A stretch of DNA of 64,000 bases from Phallus indusiatus (lineage: Eukaryota; Basidiomycota; Agaricomycetes; Phallales; Phallaceae). Location: contig JAQFWX010000062.1 in NCBI GenBank assembly GCA_027605045.1, positions 124,001 through 188,000 of the forward strand, given 5' to 3'. The notes beneath the pieces are model-generated. The model made no database searches. It was given only the letters and a program-made list of their open reading frames with translations, and was not told the DNA's origin. The first letter of the stretch is position 1; every line of letters starts with the position of its first letter. Positions 1-9,740 of the stretch are shown in pieces. A program made the translations under genes and the position numbers.

Positions 1-369
1 GCTAGCGCCTCGCCCTATTATTCAATTTCTTCGATTTCTTTCGATTTCATTTCACACTTCGATTTCATTTCACACTTCGATTTCATTTCACACTTCGATT
101 TCCATCATTTCCCGTATTTTGTCGTTTCCACTATTTTCATCGATTTCTCGATCTTTTCGATTTATTTCGATTTCTGTCTGTATCTCCTCGGATCCCATGG
201 GGATCAGTCGGGCACCTCATATCCTGTACTTATATGCGATTTCCCTAGAGGGGGATACCTAAGCTTGTTCTCTTAGGTTTTCCCTCCTCTAGGTGAGTAG
301 TTAGTCGTTGTCTCCCAATAGATCTTAGGTTTTCCCTCCTCTAGGTGTGTGCCCTGAGTTGCCCTAACA
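1..369 (+). repeat. F2 LTR, cut by the left window edge
   Basis: The right part of an LTR that ends in ...GCCCTAACA at 369. It matches the F2 copies at 679-1056 and 37693-38053: a T-rich TTCGATTTC upstream half, a TATATG box, then the CTAAGCTTGTTCTCTTAGG core and two CTCCTCTAGG units. The left terminus and its target duplication lie outside the window, so solo or full-length status is unknown. Confidence 0.85.
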
Positions 370-678
370 ACAGCTAGTCTGAGCCGGGCTGGACGTCCTG
401 TGAGGAGCGACATCGTACTGTCCACTACAAACGTAAGTGGTTTGTGCCATTCCTCTCTGGCTCGACGTAGAAACTTACGTTCTAATAGTTCATCAACGGC
501 CCGCTCCAGAGGGAGATGAACCTGGCTCGTCAGAAGCGTGCGAGGAAGTTCGGCACTATGATCCACTTCATCTATCTTGGCACACTGCTCTGGAAGTACG
601 ACTGGCATCGATACAACAGCCCCAAAGACCGTCTTGATCTGTGGGACGGCATTATGCTCAACGTCTTCACCTCTGCTC

Positions 679-1056
679 TGTTATGGTATGCTAGCGCCTC
701 GCCCTATTATGGTATGCTAGCGCCTCGCCCTATTATTCGATTTCTTCGATTTCTTTCGATTTCATTTCGCACTTCGATTTCCATCATTTCCCGTATTTTG
801 TCATTTCCACTATTTTCATCGTTTTCTCGATTTCTCGATCTATCCGATTTATTTCGATTTCTGTTTGTATCTCCTCGGATCCCATGGGGATCAGTCGGGT
901 GCCTCATATCCTGTACTTATATGTGTTTTCCCTAGAGGGGGATACCTAAGCTTGTTCTCTTAGGTTTTCCCTCCTCTAGGTGAGTAGTTAGTCGCTGTCC
1001 CCCAATAGATCTTAGGTTTTCCCTCCTCTAGGTGTGTGCCCTGAGTCGCCCTAACA
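679..1056 (+). mobile_element. Solo LTR, family F2, TSD TGCTC
   Basis: Runs TGTTATGG...GCCCTAACA and is flanked by TGCTC at 674-678 and 1057-1061. It contains the F2 core AAGCTTGTTCT between CTAGAGGGGGATACCTAAG and CTTAGGTTTTCCCTCCTCTAGG. A 26-bp unit (GGTATGCTAGCGCC...) is duplicated near its start. It interrupts the DUF3435-like relic in frame. Confidence 0.9.
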
Positions 1057-1275
1057 TGCTCGAGTCGGTGAGTACATCGAGTCCACTGCTCGTGAAGGGA
1101 GTGGTCGAGGTCTTCACTACAAGGTGAGCCTCTGTTTCAGCGACTGATGTATGCCGAGACTCACGCTATCGCACTCATAAGGACGTCGAGTTCGTCGTCT
1201 TCCGCAACGAACACGGGCAGCCCGAATTCGCTATGGAGGTTAAGAAAGATGGCAAAGGCATGACCGCTACGCCTT

Positions 1276-1671
1276 TGTCAGGGTACGTGCTAGGACCATC
1301 AGGACTAATCTAGTATACTGTGCGTATAGTATAGACGTATATGCTAGCCCATGCGTTATCATATCCATTGTACGGTACCCGGTATGCCGGTCCGTATCAT
1401 CCTCCCGTATTCTCCCGTACATTCACCGTTTCTCCGTACGCTTCCATTCTGTCACCATCTCCCTCTTTCTCATGCTTTCCTATTCGCCATCGACTACCTC
1501 CTTTCCTATTGGTAGATATAGCACCTGACCGTTATTGGTAGAGATAACGTACTCATGTATATATATACACCTGTGCGCGCAAGAGTAGATCCTTGCGCTA
1601 TTATAGATTGGGCTACTGGGTTATACTCCGTCTGATCCTTAAGCTAACTACTGAACGATCGTACCCTTACA
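1276..1671. mobile_element. Solo LTR, family F4, TSD GCCTT
   Basis: Runs TGTCAGGGTACGTGC...CGTACCCTTACA, 396 bp, flanked by GCCTT at 1271-1275 and 1672-1676. The same family is found inverted at 8963-9356 and in nested form at 37058-38688 and 40906-41701. It has a TATATATA tract near the middle. No internal F4 coding region was seen in the window. Confidence 0.9.
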
Positions 1672-1699
1672 GCCTTGGAGAAAGTACGCCCTTTATTTT

Positions 1700-1925
1700 A
1701 GCCCATTAAGGATGCACACGATTCCGGATCCTTGGACAGGTCATGCCGGTTCGATCCGTAAAAATACCCACGAAGATTTGGATCCGCGGCTCCGGATCCC
1801 GGCGCTTATTTGACCCGCCGGATCCAGGTTCAGGTTTCGAGTTATTTTTTAAATTTACGGATCCACACGGATCCTGCTATATTTTTGACTGTCAAGAAAT
1901 TACATTTATATACTACTAACTACTA
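1700..1925. repeat. GGATCC/CGGATCC-rich non-coding tract
   Basis: Between the DUF3435-like relic and the hAT relic there is no gene. The stretch 1710-1885 repeats the oligomer CGGATCC or its variant TTCGATCCG about eight times, ending in a T-rich run. The density resembles the subterminal repeats of the MITE-like elements at 8587-8823 and 32599-33185, but no terminal inverted repeat was resolved here. Confidence 0.4.
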
Positions 1926-3041
1926 AGCTGCATCATACTCGGTCTCTTCATTATTGTCTGGGTCCAACCCACTTGTCTCCTGGTCATCAGTGCCTTCTGA
2001 CGCTTGGGTTCCACCATTATTGTGCCGGGCTTGCTTGGAACCAAAGGACTTGATCAACGATTGTGGGAATTAGATAGTCTTGCTTAAACCATGAACTTAA
2101 AACGGTCGACGCGCGCGTGCTTTCGTCTGAAAGGTTGTGCCGCATCCTAGAGACTGTCAAGTGGCCTCGTGAGAAGGCCCACTCAACATCCGTGGATGCA
2201 GCTTGAGGGTAGATAAGAAGATGAGTAAAGAAATACAAAGCAAAACTCACCCGGACATGTTAAAAAGTGCAATGCCATTCTTGCTAGGGGATCTCCAGTT
2301 TGTTCGAGAGCATACCAGTAAGCAACCGGATAGGTAACGGTCGGGATAGGAGGACTCGAGATATACAACTCAAATGTGTCAGCATTGTCATTGTTGTCTA
2401 AGTCCATATCAGTAAAGTAAGAAGCCTAGATCCCATTAGCATTAGTAAAAGAAAATGACTTGAAGATAAACACCTACCTGAGATTCAGAGAGATCGGCAT
2501 TCGCCTGGTTCGAAGTTCCTGTATCCTCTGGTTTGTAATTTTTTTCTGCATGCAATATCGATGGCCGTCTGAATCCAGGATTCTGGCCATTTTGCACTGC
2601 GGAAGTAGATAGTTTTGCGCCTCGGGTGCATAACTAACAGGCGATCAATTGAAGGGTCTATCATTGAATCATGTACTTACTCATCGCAATCCGATACATG
2701 ACTGAATCATCAGTCAGACCGTAATATTTATTCATGACAACCCAGCCACGCTTGCTTGCGATGCATACAGCTGGGTGCAGTTGTTGATTGTTTGACCATT
2801 TCTCCATTGCTTCTGTCAACTGATCGATATATGGAATAACCATATGGATTAGGGGATAAGCCGAGCGGGAAACAACTTCAGTAACAACTAAAAATCGCTA
2901 TCGCGATAATCAGTAACAAGCATGAAGAAGAACGAACTAAGCTTACATCTAGTAGCGGCAAAAGCTCTTCCAGAATATTCCATTCTTCTTCGTCTAATGA
3001 GAAACGGCGAAGGCAGGTGCTTTTGACTCGATTGTGAATAG

Positions 3042-4043
3042 TGTCACGCCCGGCGTGCCCCGTGACATCTCCCGAGCTATTACGTAAGCAAAACGTCGGG
3101 ACCCAATGTTTTCTACCAAGTACGCTCCACGTACTTACCCCGTACCTTCCGTACTTAATGCACAGCCCTCCGATCCGTCTATTTCTAAATGGAGTCCATC
3201 CGCACGACTCTCTGACTAACCAGGGGTTCGCTTAGCCCGGACTCTACCTAGTTCATTCATCCTGGATACCACCTTTCCTTTTTACGCCCTTTCTCCTTAT
3301 AGTATAGCTAATGTACATTCGTGTATTTAAGCCCCAGCTTGGTAGCTGAAAATCCTCAGTCAGAATATAAAGTATTCTTCTCTCTTATCTGTTCCGTCTC
3401 TGTTCTATTCCGTACTCTGCGTACTTGTGTCGTACTAGTTGCAAACTCGTGCGTAGACTTAAGTCCTGAGCGTCGACAGACACCTTAGGCAAACTAAGTC
3501 CGTCGTCGTACTTAACGTCGGACTTGTGCGTACTAGTTACGTACCCCTCTCGTTCCCCGAAATCGAGGGATATTGAAGTTGGGCGAGTGGGCGCAGCATA
3601 CAAGCTGAAGCCAAGTCCCTCATGTAACGGATCCACCGTATGCGGTGGATTGAGTATATGCCACTTAGGCATATGCAGAGGGCTTCGCCCTCTGCAGTAA
3701 TTACTATTAGTACTTCTAATAATAGAGGCGCTTAACGCCTCTGGCTCGCCGTGACGCGGCGAGCCATTATGTAATAACTGTACATTAGTAGTAGTTACGC
3801 GCGTGCTGATTCAGCACGCGCATTTTGTTTTACACCATAAAAAAAAATACAGCACCCTTGGTCTGTTATTCGTGGTGTGAAGCTACAGCGTGATAAAACT
3901 TGTGTACCGTACGCGGTACACTATAAAAAGTAACGAAACGTTACACCTCACACCCGTACTCTCCGTACTCTCTCTATCCGCATGCATGTGTTTCGTACTA
4001 TACCGGACTTTGCCGGGATAGGCTCGGGACACGGCGCTTGACA
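3042..4043. mobile_element. Solo LTR, family F5, TSD AATAG, with an F6 element nested inside
   Basis: Runs TGTCACGCCCGGCG...CGGCGCTTGACA and is flanked by AATAG at 3037-3041 and 4044-4048, inside the hAT relic. Without the nested F6 copy (3623-3945 plus one TSD) it is about 674 bp. It is the only F5 copy noticed in the window. Short reading frames within it have no recognisable product. Confidence 0.85.
3623..3945. mobile_element. F6 hairpin-array element (solo LTR-like), TSD CCTCA
   Basis: Runs TGTAACGG...AACGTTACA, 323 bp, flanked by CCTCA at 3618-3622 and 3946-3950. The ends TGTAACG and CGTTACA are inverted repeats. Seven perfect inverted repeats with loops of 3-5 nt follow one another: 3631-3650 (8-bp arms), 3656-3674 (7), 3675-3695 (9), 3724-3742 (7), 3743-3765 (9), 3799-3821 (10) and 3902-3921 (8). 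TG...CA ends with a 5-bp TSD suggest a solo LTR; a non-autonomous DNA element is the alternative. The second copy is at 13879-30241. Confidence 0.8.
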
Positions 4044-5220
4044 AATAGAAAGGTCCACTAATGAGCTTAATGCTGGTCGTAACTTCAACGTGCTCTTGAT
4101 CGTCATTGTTAGAGAGTTCCACCTGGTGGCGACGGGCCGCACTAGTACATTATACTCGACGGGTGGTTCAGAGCGGCGACATTCTTGCTCAAGGGACTCG
4201 CAAATTGTAGGAGAGTGAAATATAGCTTTGGCTAAACCCTTAAGCTGAAAATAAAATAAGTTCATGTATGACATGCATCAGTGGATAAGAACATGCCTTC
4301 TCAATTGTAATTTGCCCTTGGCGAACATCATCAGCATGATCCTCGACCGCATCTTCAGCAAGCTCTTCAATAATGGCTTCATCTGCTGCCGCTTTGCCAT
4401 CGTCTTCATCTTCATGTCATGCCTTATCATCTTCTTCGTCATCCACATTGCCCAGGTCTTCCAATGTAGAGCGTAGCTCAAGGTCTTCATACACTTCAAC
4501 ACCAGCTGCGTTGCGTTTCTTTTTTGCAGTAAAAACAGATAGGATAGCCTAGTAAGATCAATTATATGTACGAACAGTGACATGAATATATCCCAGACGT
4601 GTACCTTGACAACTAAATTGAGTACATGTGCAAAACAGCGCACGCGACAGAGAGCCCCACCCCAGTCCTCGATTTTGTCTTGCAAGGCCTCAATCAGAGT
4701 ATTGTTGTTGCTTGCATTATCACAAACGATACCGAGAATCTACGCAGAAATTATGAGTGTCAATAATAAGAGTGGATTGTGTCAAATCTACCTTGGTTTC
4801 GAGGTTGTATTCCTTTAAACACTTGTACAATCGTTCTGCTAGATATTTGCTGGTGTGTGCTTGCGTTAATTTGATAAAATTGAGTATAATGGTCTTCATC
4901 TGGCCTTCATGTTGATAGTGCATGGTAACCCCGAGAAAGGAATATACATTGGGGGACGTCCACCCGTCCATGCCAATGTGAATCTTGCCAGTATAATTCT
5001 GCTCGGTACATTAAGGATTGTTGGCAAACAAATGAGATACTGTACAGTAATACATACCTGGAAATATAGCTTGACTTCATTTCTACATGCGCTGAACATT
5101 TCTAAGACATCCCGCGATACGGACATCCGTCCATGCACTGTTGCGCGGCAGTTGTACATCTTGAAGATCTCGACTAGTTCCTCATCCTCAATAATCGAAT
5201 ACGGCCTATAATTCCTCGAG

Positions 5221-5725
5221 ACCCATTTGGCAATGAGAAACCGGAACCGCCCTATACTGAAGGAAGACCCTCTTGCGAAGGCACCGAGTGCATTGGTCGA
5301 GGCGTTTTGTTGTGGATCGCAAGCTCGGGCATGTCGGCTCAGGTTTGAGGTGCTGTCCTCTATTCGCTCGCGCCGGACAGCAATAGACGGATGTCTGGAT
5401 AGTGTGTCAGTGAAGAAAATTCAAAACCTACACGGAATAGACTTACTGTGTGCAGCGAAATACATAATAGATCCGTTCTGAACCATCTCTCATCTTTTGG
5501 GGGCATATGTCAGGAGGTAAGGTAAAGTGGGCATAATAAGGGCTCTGTAAGGTATCCTTATAGTTTGCCTACTGGGGTGCTACCAGGATAAGGATAATTA
5601 CAATTACTTGCTGAGAGTTAGTTTAGGCACTGGCTTCACAACAAAAGCCTGTTGCTGAAGAATGAGATCCAAGGAGTCTACTCTGGTTATATGCTGTTTG
5701 GAATGCAGTAAACACAACTGATAGT
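5221..5725. other. Non-coding stretch between the hAT relic and the first F1 LTR
   Basis: No supported gene. The first part may hold the degraded N-terminal exon of the minus-strand hAT relic. From about 5500 onward there are only AT-rich sequence and short frames with no recognisable motif. ATAGT at 5721-5725 is the left flank of the F1 LTR; its partner copy was not found. Confidence 0.4.
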
Positions 5726-6124
5726 TGTTAGGGCTACTCAGCTCACACTAGAGGGAGGGGATCCTAAGACAATCTATTGGAAGGAAAACTAACTACTCAC
5801 CTAGAGGGAGGGGATCCTAAGAGAACAAGCTTAGGGACCCTCACTCTAGGGACAGTGACTATATACATGAAAACGATAATGTGGCGTGCGGCCCTGACAC
5901 AGCTAAGTGCTAGACGCCCGAACCGAGCATAAGCGAGGTGATGTCATGGGCATCACAGCGGAAACGAGCGCGCAACGCGTGCGAGTAAAGAAGGTGAAAT
6001 AGGGACAGAACAAATAGATGGAGAGTGAAAGTGAGATATGGGAAATGTAAATGAAACAGAAAGAAATATATGCCAGCAATAATAAATAAGGAAAAATGAG
6101 AGACGGCGGCAGCGTACCCTGACA
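5726..6124 (-). mobile_element. F1 LTR (3' LTR of degenerate element E)
   Basis: Runs TGTTAGGG...CGTACCCTGACA, 399 bp. On the minus strand it reads TGTCAGGG...CCCTAACA and directly follows the polypurine tract and end of the pol relic of element E. The TATA box, the AAGCTTGTTCT core and paired CCTCCCTCTAGG units are all present. Confidence 0.85.
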
Positions 6125-6876
6125 CCATCCCCCCTTCAATGAGGCGACGTCCCGACGCCTGTAGCACCGACTAATGATTCTTGAAGTTTCGACCAGTCAA
6201 ACCGAGGTCGACGTTGGAAAAGAAGACCGTTTATTGAACGCGGCGCACTTGAATGTTCTCAGTGAAATTGCTTGATCAGGTCGGGAGCTGCGATATTCAA
6301 CTCGGGTTCCCATTGGTCGTGTTCGGGACCATAGCCTTCCCAACGCACCTTATACTCGAGTCATCTCCGGAATACGCGACTGTCCAAAATCCGCTCTACG
6401 ACGTAGTGTTCACCGTCGTCCCTGACCTCTGGTGGTGGAGGAGCCTTTACGCGACGGCCCAGGATCGTATCTTCGACCTTGGGGCGCAATTTCCCAACGT
6501 GGAAAACGGGGTGAAGTCTCGACATAGACGGCGGTAGACGTAGCCTATATGCATGGGACCCAATCTTACTGACTATCGGAAACGGGCCTAGATATCGGTG
6601 CGACAATTTGGCGGAGGGCCTGGTAGTACGAATGTCATTGGAATCGAGGTATACCTTGTCGCCGACCTTGTACTCTGGTGCTGGGATGTGCTTTCAATCG
6701 TAATACTTAGCCATCTCGTCCTTCGCCTTGACTATAGCTTCCTCGATTGTTGACTCCATACGCGTCTTGAACTTGTTGACAGACTCGATCTTGGAGTCGG
6801 CGAGGCGCGGTTCGAATCCCATGCGTGGATGTCGTCCAATGTCGAGCTCGAAGGGTGTCGCACGTGTAGCCGAGTG

Positions 6877-7274
6877 TGTCAGGGTACGCTACCGCCGTCT
6901 CTCGTTTTCCTTATTTATTATCATCGGGATATGTCCATTTCTATTTCATTTGCATTTCCCATATCTCACTTTCGCTCTCCGTTGATTTGTTCTGCCTATA
7001 TTCCACTTTCTCTACTCGCGCGCGTTGCGCGCTCGTTCCCGGCGTGATGCCCGTGATATCACCTCGCTTACGCTCGGTTCGGGCGCCTAGCACTTAGTTG
7101 TGTCAGGGCCGCACGCCGCGTTATCGTTTTTCATGTATATAGTCGCTGTCCCTAGAGTGATGGTCCCGAAGCTTGTTCTCTTAGGATCCCCTCCCTCTAG
7201 GTGAGTAGTTAGTTTCCTTTCAATATATTCTCTTAGGATCCCCTCCCTCTAGTGTGAGCTGAGTAGCCCTAACA
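6877..7274 (+). mobile_element. Solo F1 LTR, TSD GAGTG
   Basis: Runs TGTCAGGG...CCCTAACA, 398 bp, flanked by GAGTG at 6872-6876 and 7275-7279. It is inserted in the integrase region of element E in the opposite orientation. Confidence 0.92.
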
Positions 7275-7472
7275 GAGTGCACATGGTTGTTGTATGCAAA
7301 CTCGGCCATGGGCAACAGCTGGTCCCAGTCGTCCTGGCGCTCTGAGGTGAAAAGTCGAAGGTACTGCTCGACTTCTGCGTTGACTCGTTCCGTTTGACCA
7401 TCGGTTTGAGGATGATACGCCATGGAGGGTGCAAGCCATATGCCAAGGAGCCTAGAAAGCTCTTGCATGAAG

Positions 7473-7820
7473 TGTCAGGGTACGCTACCGCCGTCTCTCA
7501 TTTTTCGTTATTTATTATTGCCGGCATATATTCCTTTCTATCTCATTTGCATTTCCCATATTTTACTTTCGCTCTCCGTTTATTTATTCTGTCTCTATTC
7601 CACTTTCTCTACTCGCACGCGTTGTGCGCTCGTTCCCGGCGTGATGCCCGTGATATCACCTCGCTTACGCTCGGTTCGGGTGCCTAGCACTTAGCTGTGT
7701 CAGGGCCGCACGCCGCGTTATCGTTTTTCATGTATATAGTCGCAGTCCCTAGAGTGAGGGTCCCTAAGCTTGTTCTCTTAGGATCCCCTCCCTCTAGTTG
7801 TGAGTCGAGTAGCCCTAACA
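7473..7820 (+). mobile_element. Solo F1 LTR (short variant), TSD TGAAG
   Basis: 348 bp, flanked by TGAAG at 7468-7472 and 7821-7825. It lacks one of the two CTTAGGATCCCCTCCCTCTAGG units, as does the 3' LTR of element C (12292-12639, also 348 bp). Confidence 0.92.
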
Positions 7821-7850
7821 TGAAGCGAGCGGCGAACTGGGGACCCCTGT

Positions 7851-8328
7851 TGTCAGGGTATGCTACCACCGTCTCTCATCTTTTCTTATTTATTATCGCC
7901 AGCATATGTTCCCTTCCATTTTATTTACATTTTCCATATTTTACTTTCACTCCCCGTTTATTCCTTCCTTCTCTATTTCACTTTCTTTACTCGCACGCGT
8001 TGTGCGCTCATTCCCAGCATGATGCCCGTGACATCATCTTGCTTACGCTCGGTTCGGGCGCCTAGCACTTAGCTGTGTCAGGGCCGCACGCCGCGTTATC
8101 GTTTTTTTTCATGTATATAGTCGCCATCCCTAGAGTGAGGGTCCCTAAGCTTGTTCTCTTAGGATCCCCTCCCTCTAGGTGAGTAGTCAGTGTTCCCCCA
8201 ATACAGTCTCTTAGGATCCCCTCCCTCTAGTGTGAGCTGAGTAGCCCTAACATAGGTGAGTAGTATAGTTCCCTCAATACAATCTCTTAGGATCCCCTCC
8301 CTCTAGTGTGAGCTGAGTAGCCCTAACA
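7851..8328 (+). mobile_element. F1 LTR (5' LTR of element C) with a duplicated end
   Basis: Starts TGTCAGGGTATGC at 7851. A CCCTAACA end occurs at 8252, then about 76 bp of the LTR end is repeated to a second CCCTAACA at 8328. The primer-binding site follows at once. Left flank CCTGT has no match beyond the 3' LTR of C, so this end was rearranged. Confidence 0.85.
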
Positions 8329-8330
8329 GT

Positions 8331-8341
8331 AGAACAAGCTT
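8331..8341 (+). promoter_or_regulatory. Self-primer-type primer-binding site of element C
   Basis: AGAACAAGCTT lies two bases (GT) after the LTR end. It is the exact reverse complement of AAGCTTGTTCT in the same LTR, about 33 nt downstream of its TATATAG box. The same arrangement exists in element A. Confidence 0.75.
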
Positions 8342-8586
8342 CTACTTGCAGACCGGCCGTTTTTATCGACACTCGTCATTGGAAAATCGCGCTCGACACT
8401 GACTCTCGTAGTGTCGTATTTTCCCCTCGAGTCCCGTCTATAACCGACCCCTCTGCTCCAATTCTAAACCCTTTTTTTCCTTTCTCTCTCTCTCATGGAT
8501 TCTTCTCCCCCACCCTCTGCACCCCCAGTCATCACCCTCAATGATGTGGCGACTATTGTCATGCGGCAGTTCGCGGAAATGGATGC

Positions 8587-8823
8587 TAAGGCTGTTCACG
8601 GGTATGGGTATACCCGGGTACCTGTGACAGGTACCTGTCACAATACCCGCGGGTTCAGGTACCCAAACCCGCGGGTTTAATTTCGCTTAAGACCCAAGGG
8701 TGCGGGTTTGGGTTTTGAAATTTTTTTGCAAAACCCGCAAGGGTGCGGGTCTGGGTCTGGGTGACCAAGGGTACCTGAAAACAGGTACCCAAACCCGCGG
8801 GTCATAACCCGTGAACAGCCTTA
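8587..8823. mobile_element. hAT-like MITE, 8-bp TSD, 17-bp perfect TIR
   Basis: 237 bp with perfect terminal repeats TAAGGCTGTTCACGGGT and ACCCGTGAACAGCCTTA. It is flanked by ATGGATGC (8579-8586) and ATGGACGC (8824-8831), an 8-bp target duplication with one mismatch. The interior is packed with GGGTACCTG and ACCCGCGGGT oligomers. No coding capacity. The 8-bp TSD points to hAT. Confidence 0.85.
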
Positions 8824-8962
8824 ATGGACGCCCGCATGGCAAGACAAGAATCCCAGGCCTCGCAGATGATCAAGGTGCTGCGGAGCATCTGAGACGCAAT
8901 GGGAGCTACTCCAACTCCAAACCCCCCTACCGACGACGTGCCCCCGCTGAGACAACCACTGA

Positions 8963-9356
8963 TGTTAGGGCACGATCGTTCAGCGATGAGACTTAAGGAT
9001 CAGACTGCTACTATAACCCAGTAACCCAGTCTATAATAGCGCAAGGAACTACTCATGCGCGCACAGTTGTATATATACATGATTACGCTATCTCTAACCA
9101 ATAGCTATCAGGTGCATTATCTACCAATAGGAAGAGCGGTAGTCGAGGACATACGGATGACATAGAGAAAGAGGGAGATATGACAGAATGGAGCGAACAG
9201 AGAAACGGGGAGAGTTCGGGAGAATACGCGAGGGTGAGTACGGACCGGTATACCGGGTACCGTATGATCGACGTAGAGCACGTAGGCATCTAAGTAGATT
9301 ATACTATACTACGCTAATATACTAGAATGACCGTAAGCCTAGGACGTACCCTGACA
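8963..9356. mobile_element. Solo LTR, family F4 (inverted relative to the copy at 1276)
   Basis: Runs TGTTAGGGCACGATCG...ACGTACCCTGACA, flanked by ACTGA (8958-8962) and ACCGA (9357-9361), a TSD with one mismatch. It is inserted in the gag of element C. Confidence 0.85.
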
Positions 9357-9622
9357 ACCGACTCCTGAGCATCAGGCCAGTTCACGCTCTTCCCGAAATA
9401 CCTGACCCACTGTACCTCCTTCGTTCGACGGAGATCGCGCCAAAGGTCGTGCCTTCTGGAACACCGTCGAATTCTACATGAGTATATACAGTCGCGACTT
9501 CGAGACTGACGAACTCAAGATTGGCTGGGCAATGTCGTACATGAACGAAGGCTGCGCCCTCGTTTTCAGCGAATCCATGCTGAAAAGGTACCAAAGCGGA
9601 GAGAAGCCTTTCGCCAACTGGG

Positions 9623-9740
9623 TGTCATGATCCGATTCATGACATCACTTCCGGTAACATTACGTAATCCATATCCGATTCTGTTATCTCTGTTATCTTA
9701 TCACGCTTACGTCACTCACGATAAGACCTTCGCATTCAGC
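9623..9740 (+). repeat. Truncated F3 LTR (5' end only)
   Basis: TGTCATGATCCGATTCATGACATC... matches the first 118 bp or so of the F3 LTR read in the sense of element B. It then jumps directly to RNase H codons of the F1 pol. It marks the breakpoint of the internal deletion of element C. Confidence 0.8.

Larger units (their letters stand above)
370..1720 (+). pseudogene. Relic of a DUF3435-like (fungal tyrosine-recombinase type) gene split by two solo LTRs
   Basis: Removing the two LTRs (679-1056 and 1276-1671) with one copy of each TSD restores a plus-strand reading frame. It runs from about 516 through ...DLWDGIMLNVFTSARVGEY, an intron with GTGAGC donor after 1120, then DVEFVVFRNEHGQPEFAMEV and KGMTATP to about 1720. 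The pattern resembles DUF3435, a domain of fungal tyrosine recombinases of the Crypton and Starship type; this is recalled, not searched. No catalytic R-H-R-Y set can be seen in the part present and both ends are lost, so it is a dead fragment. The alternative is an unrelated host-gene relic. Confidence 0.4.
1925..5220 (-). pseudogene. hAT-superfamily transposase relic, interrupted by nested solo LTRs
   Basis: Minus-strand pieces follow hAT transposase order. At 4720-4971 is the core segment DGWTSPN...FLGVTMHY. At 4278-4685 is GGALCRVRCFAHVLNLVVK, and at 3948-4274 RPVATRWNSL. At 2661-2843 is NKYYGLTDDSVMYRIAM. At 2017-2250 is the C-terminal dimerisation domain STDVEWAFSRG...RMRHNLS. The product would be a cut-and-paste DDE transposase. 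Intron-like gaps separate the pieces; a C-terminal frame change near 2060 and a 1-kb LTR insertion at 3042-4043 show it is non-functional. Terminal inverted repeats of the parent transposon were not found. Assignment to hAT is secure from the C-terminal motif; exact exon limits are not. Confidence 0.75.
6125..7850 (-). pseudogene. Element E: degenerate F1 pol (integrase to chromodomain)
   Basis: Minus-strand pol pieces lie at 6125-6876, 7275-7472 and 7821-7850. They encode the end of the integrase core (YHPQTDGQTERVNAEVEQYL), the linker (LSHRYLGPFPIVSKIG) and part of a chromodomain (YVVERILDSRVF). Two solo F1 LTRs interrupt the frame, and stop codons and shifts are present. The upstream pol is cut at 7850 by the 5' LTR of element C; the minus-strand RT piece at 12753-13475 may be a displaced part of it. 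It is a dead relic of the same family as element A. Confidence 0.75.
8495..9622 (+). pseudogene. Element C: broken gag
   Basis: Starts ATGGATTCTTCTCCCCCACC, the same N-terminus as the intact gag of element A. It is interrupted by a 237-bp MITE (8587-8823) and by an F4 LTR (8963-9356). An in-frame stop lies near 8891. The downstream piece 9357-9622 encodes ...NTVEFYMSIYSRDFETDELKIGWAMSYMNEG..., the retrotransposon gag core. The C-terminal zinc knuckle is lost in a deletion that also removed protease and reverse transcriptase. Confidence 0.8.

Noticed and set aside
370..1720. Starship giant transposon captain
   Set aside because: The fragment has no catalytic residues, no cargo and no boundaries, and the host appears to be a basidiomycete. 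Only the DUF3435-like similarity can be stated.
7394..8072. Repeated short hydrophobic frames (SGYATAVSHFSLFIIAG... type) that look like small membrane proteins
   Set aside because: They recur wherever an F1 LTR occurs and are translations of the T-rich LTR upstream half, with variable ends and no conserved start. They are not genes.
7846..8257. Target duplication around the 5' LTR of element C
   Set aside because: CCTGT on the left matches neither TAGGT after 8252 nor GCTCT after the 3' LTR; the end is rearranged.
8140..8328. Regularly spaced CTTAGGATCCCCTCCCTCTAGG units as a possible CRISPR array
   Set aside because: Only two or three units, spacers are themselves LTR sequence, and the host is a eukaryote.
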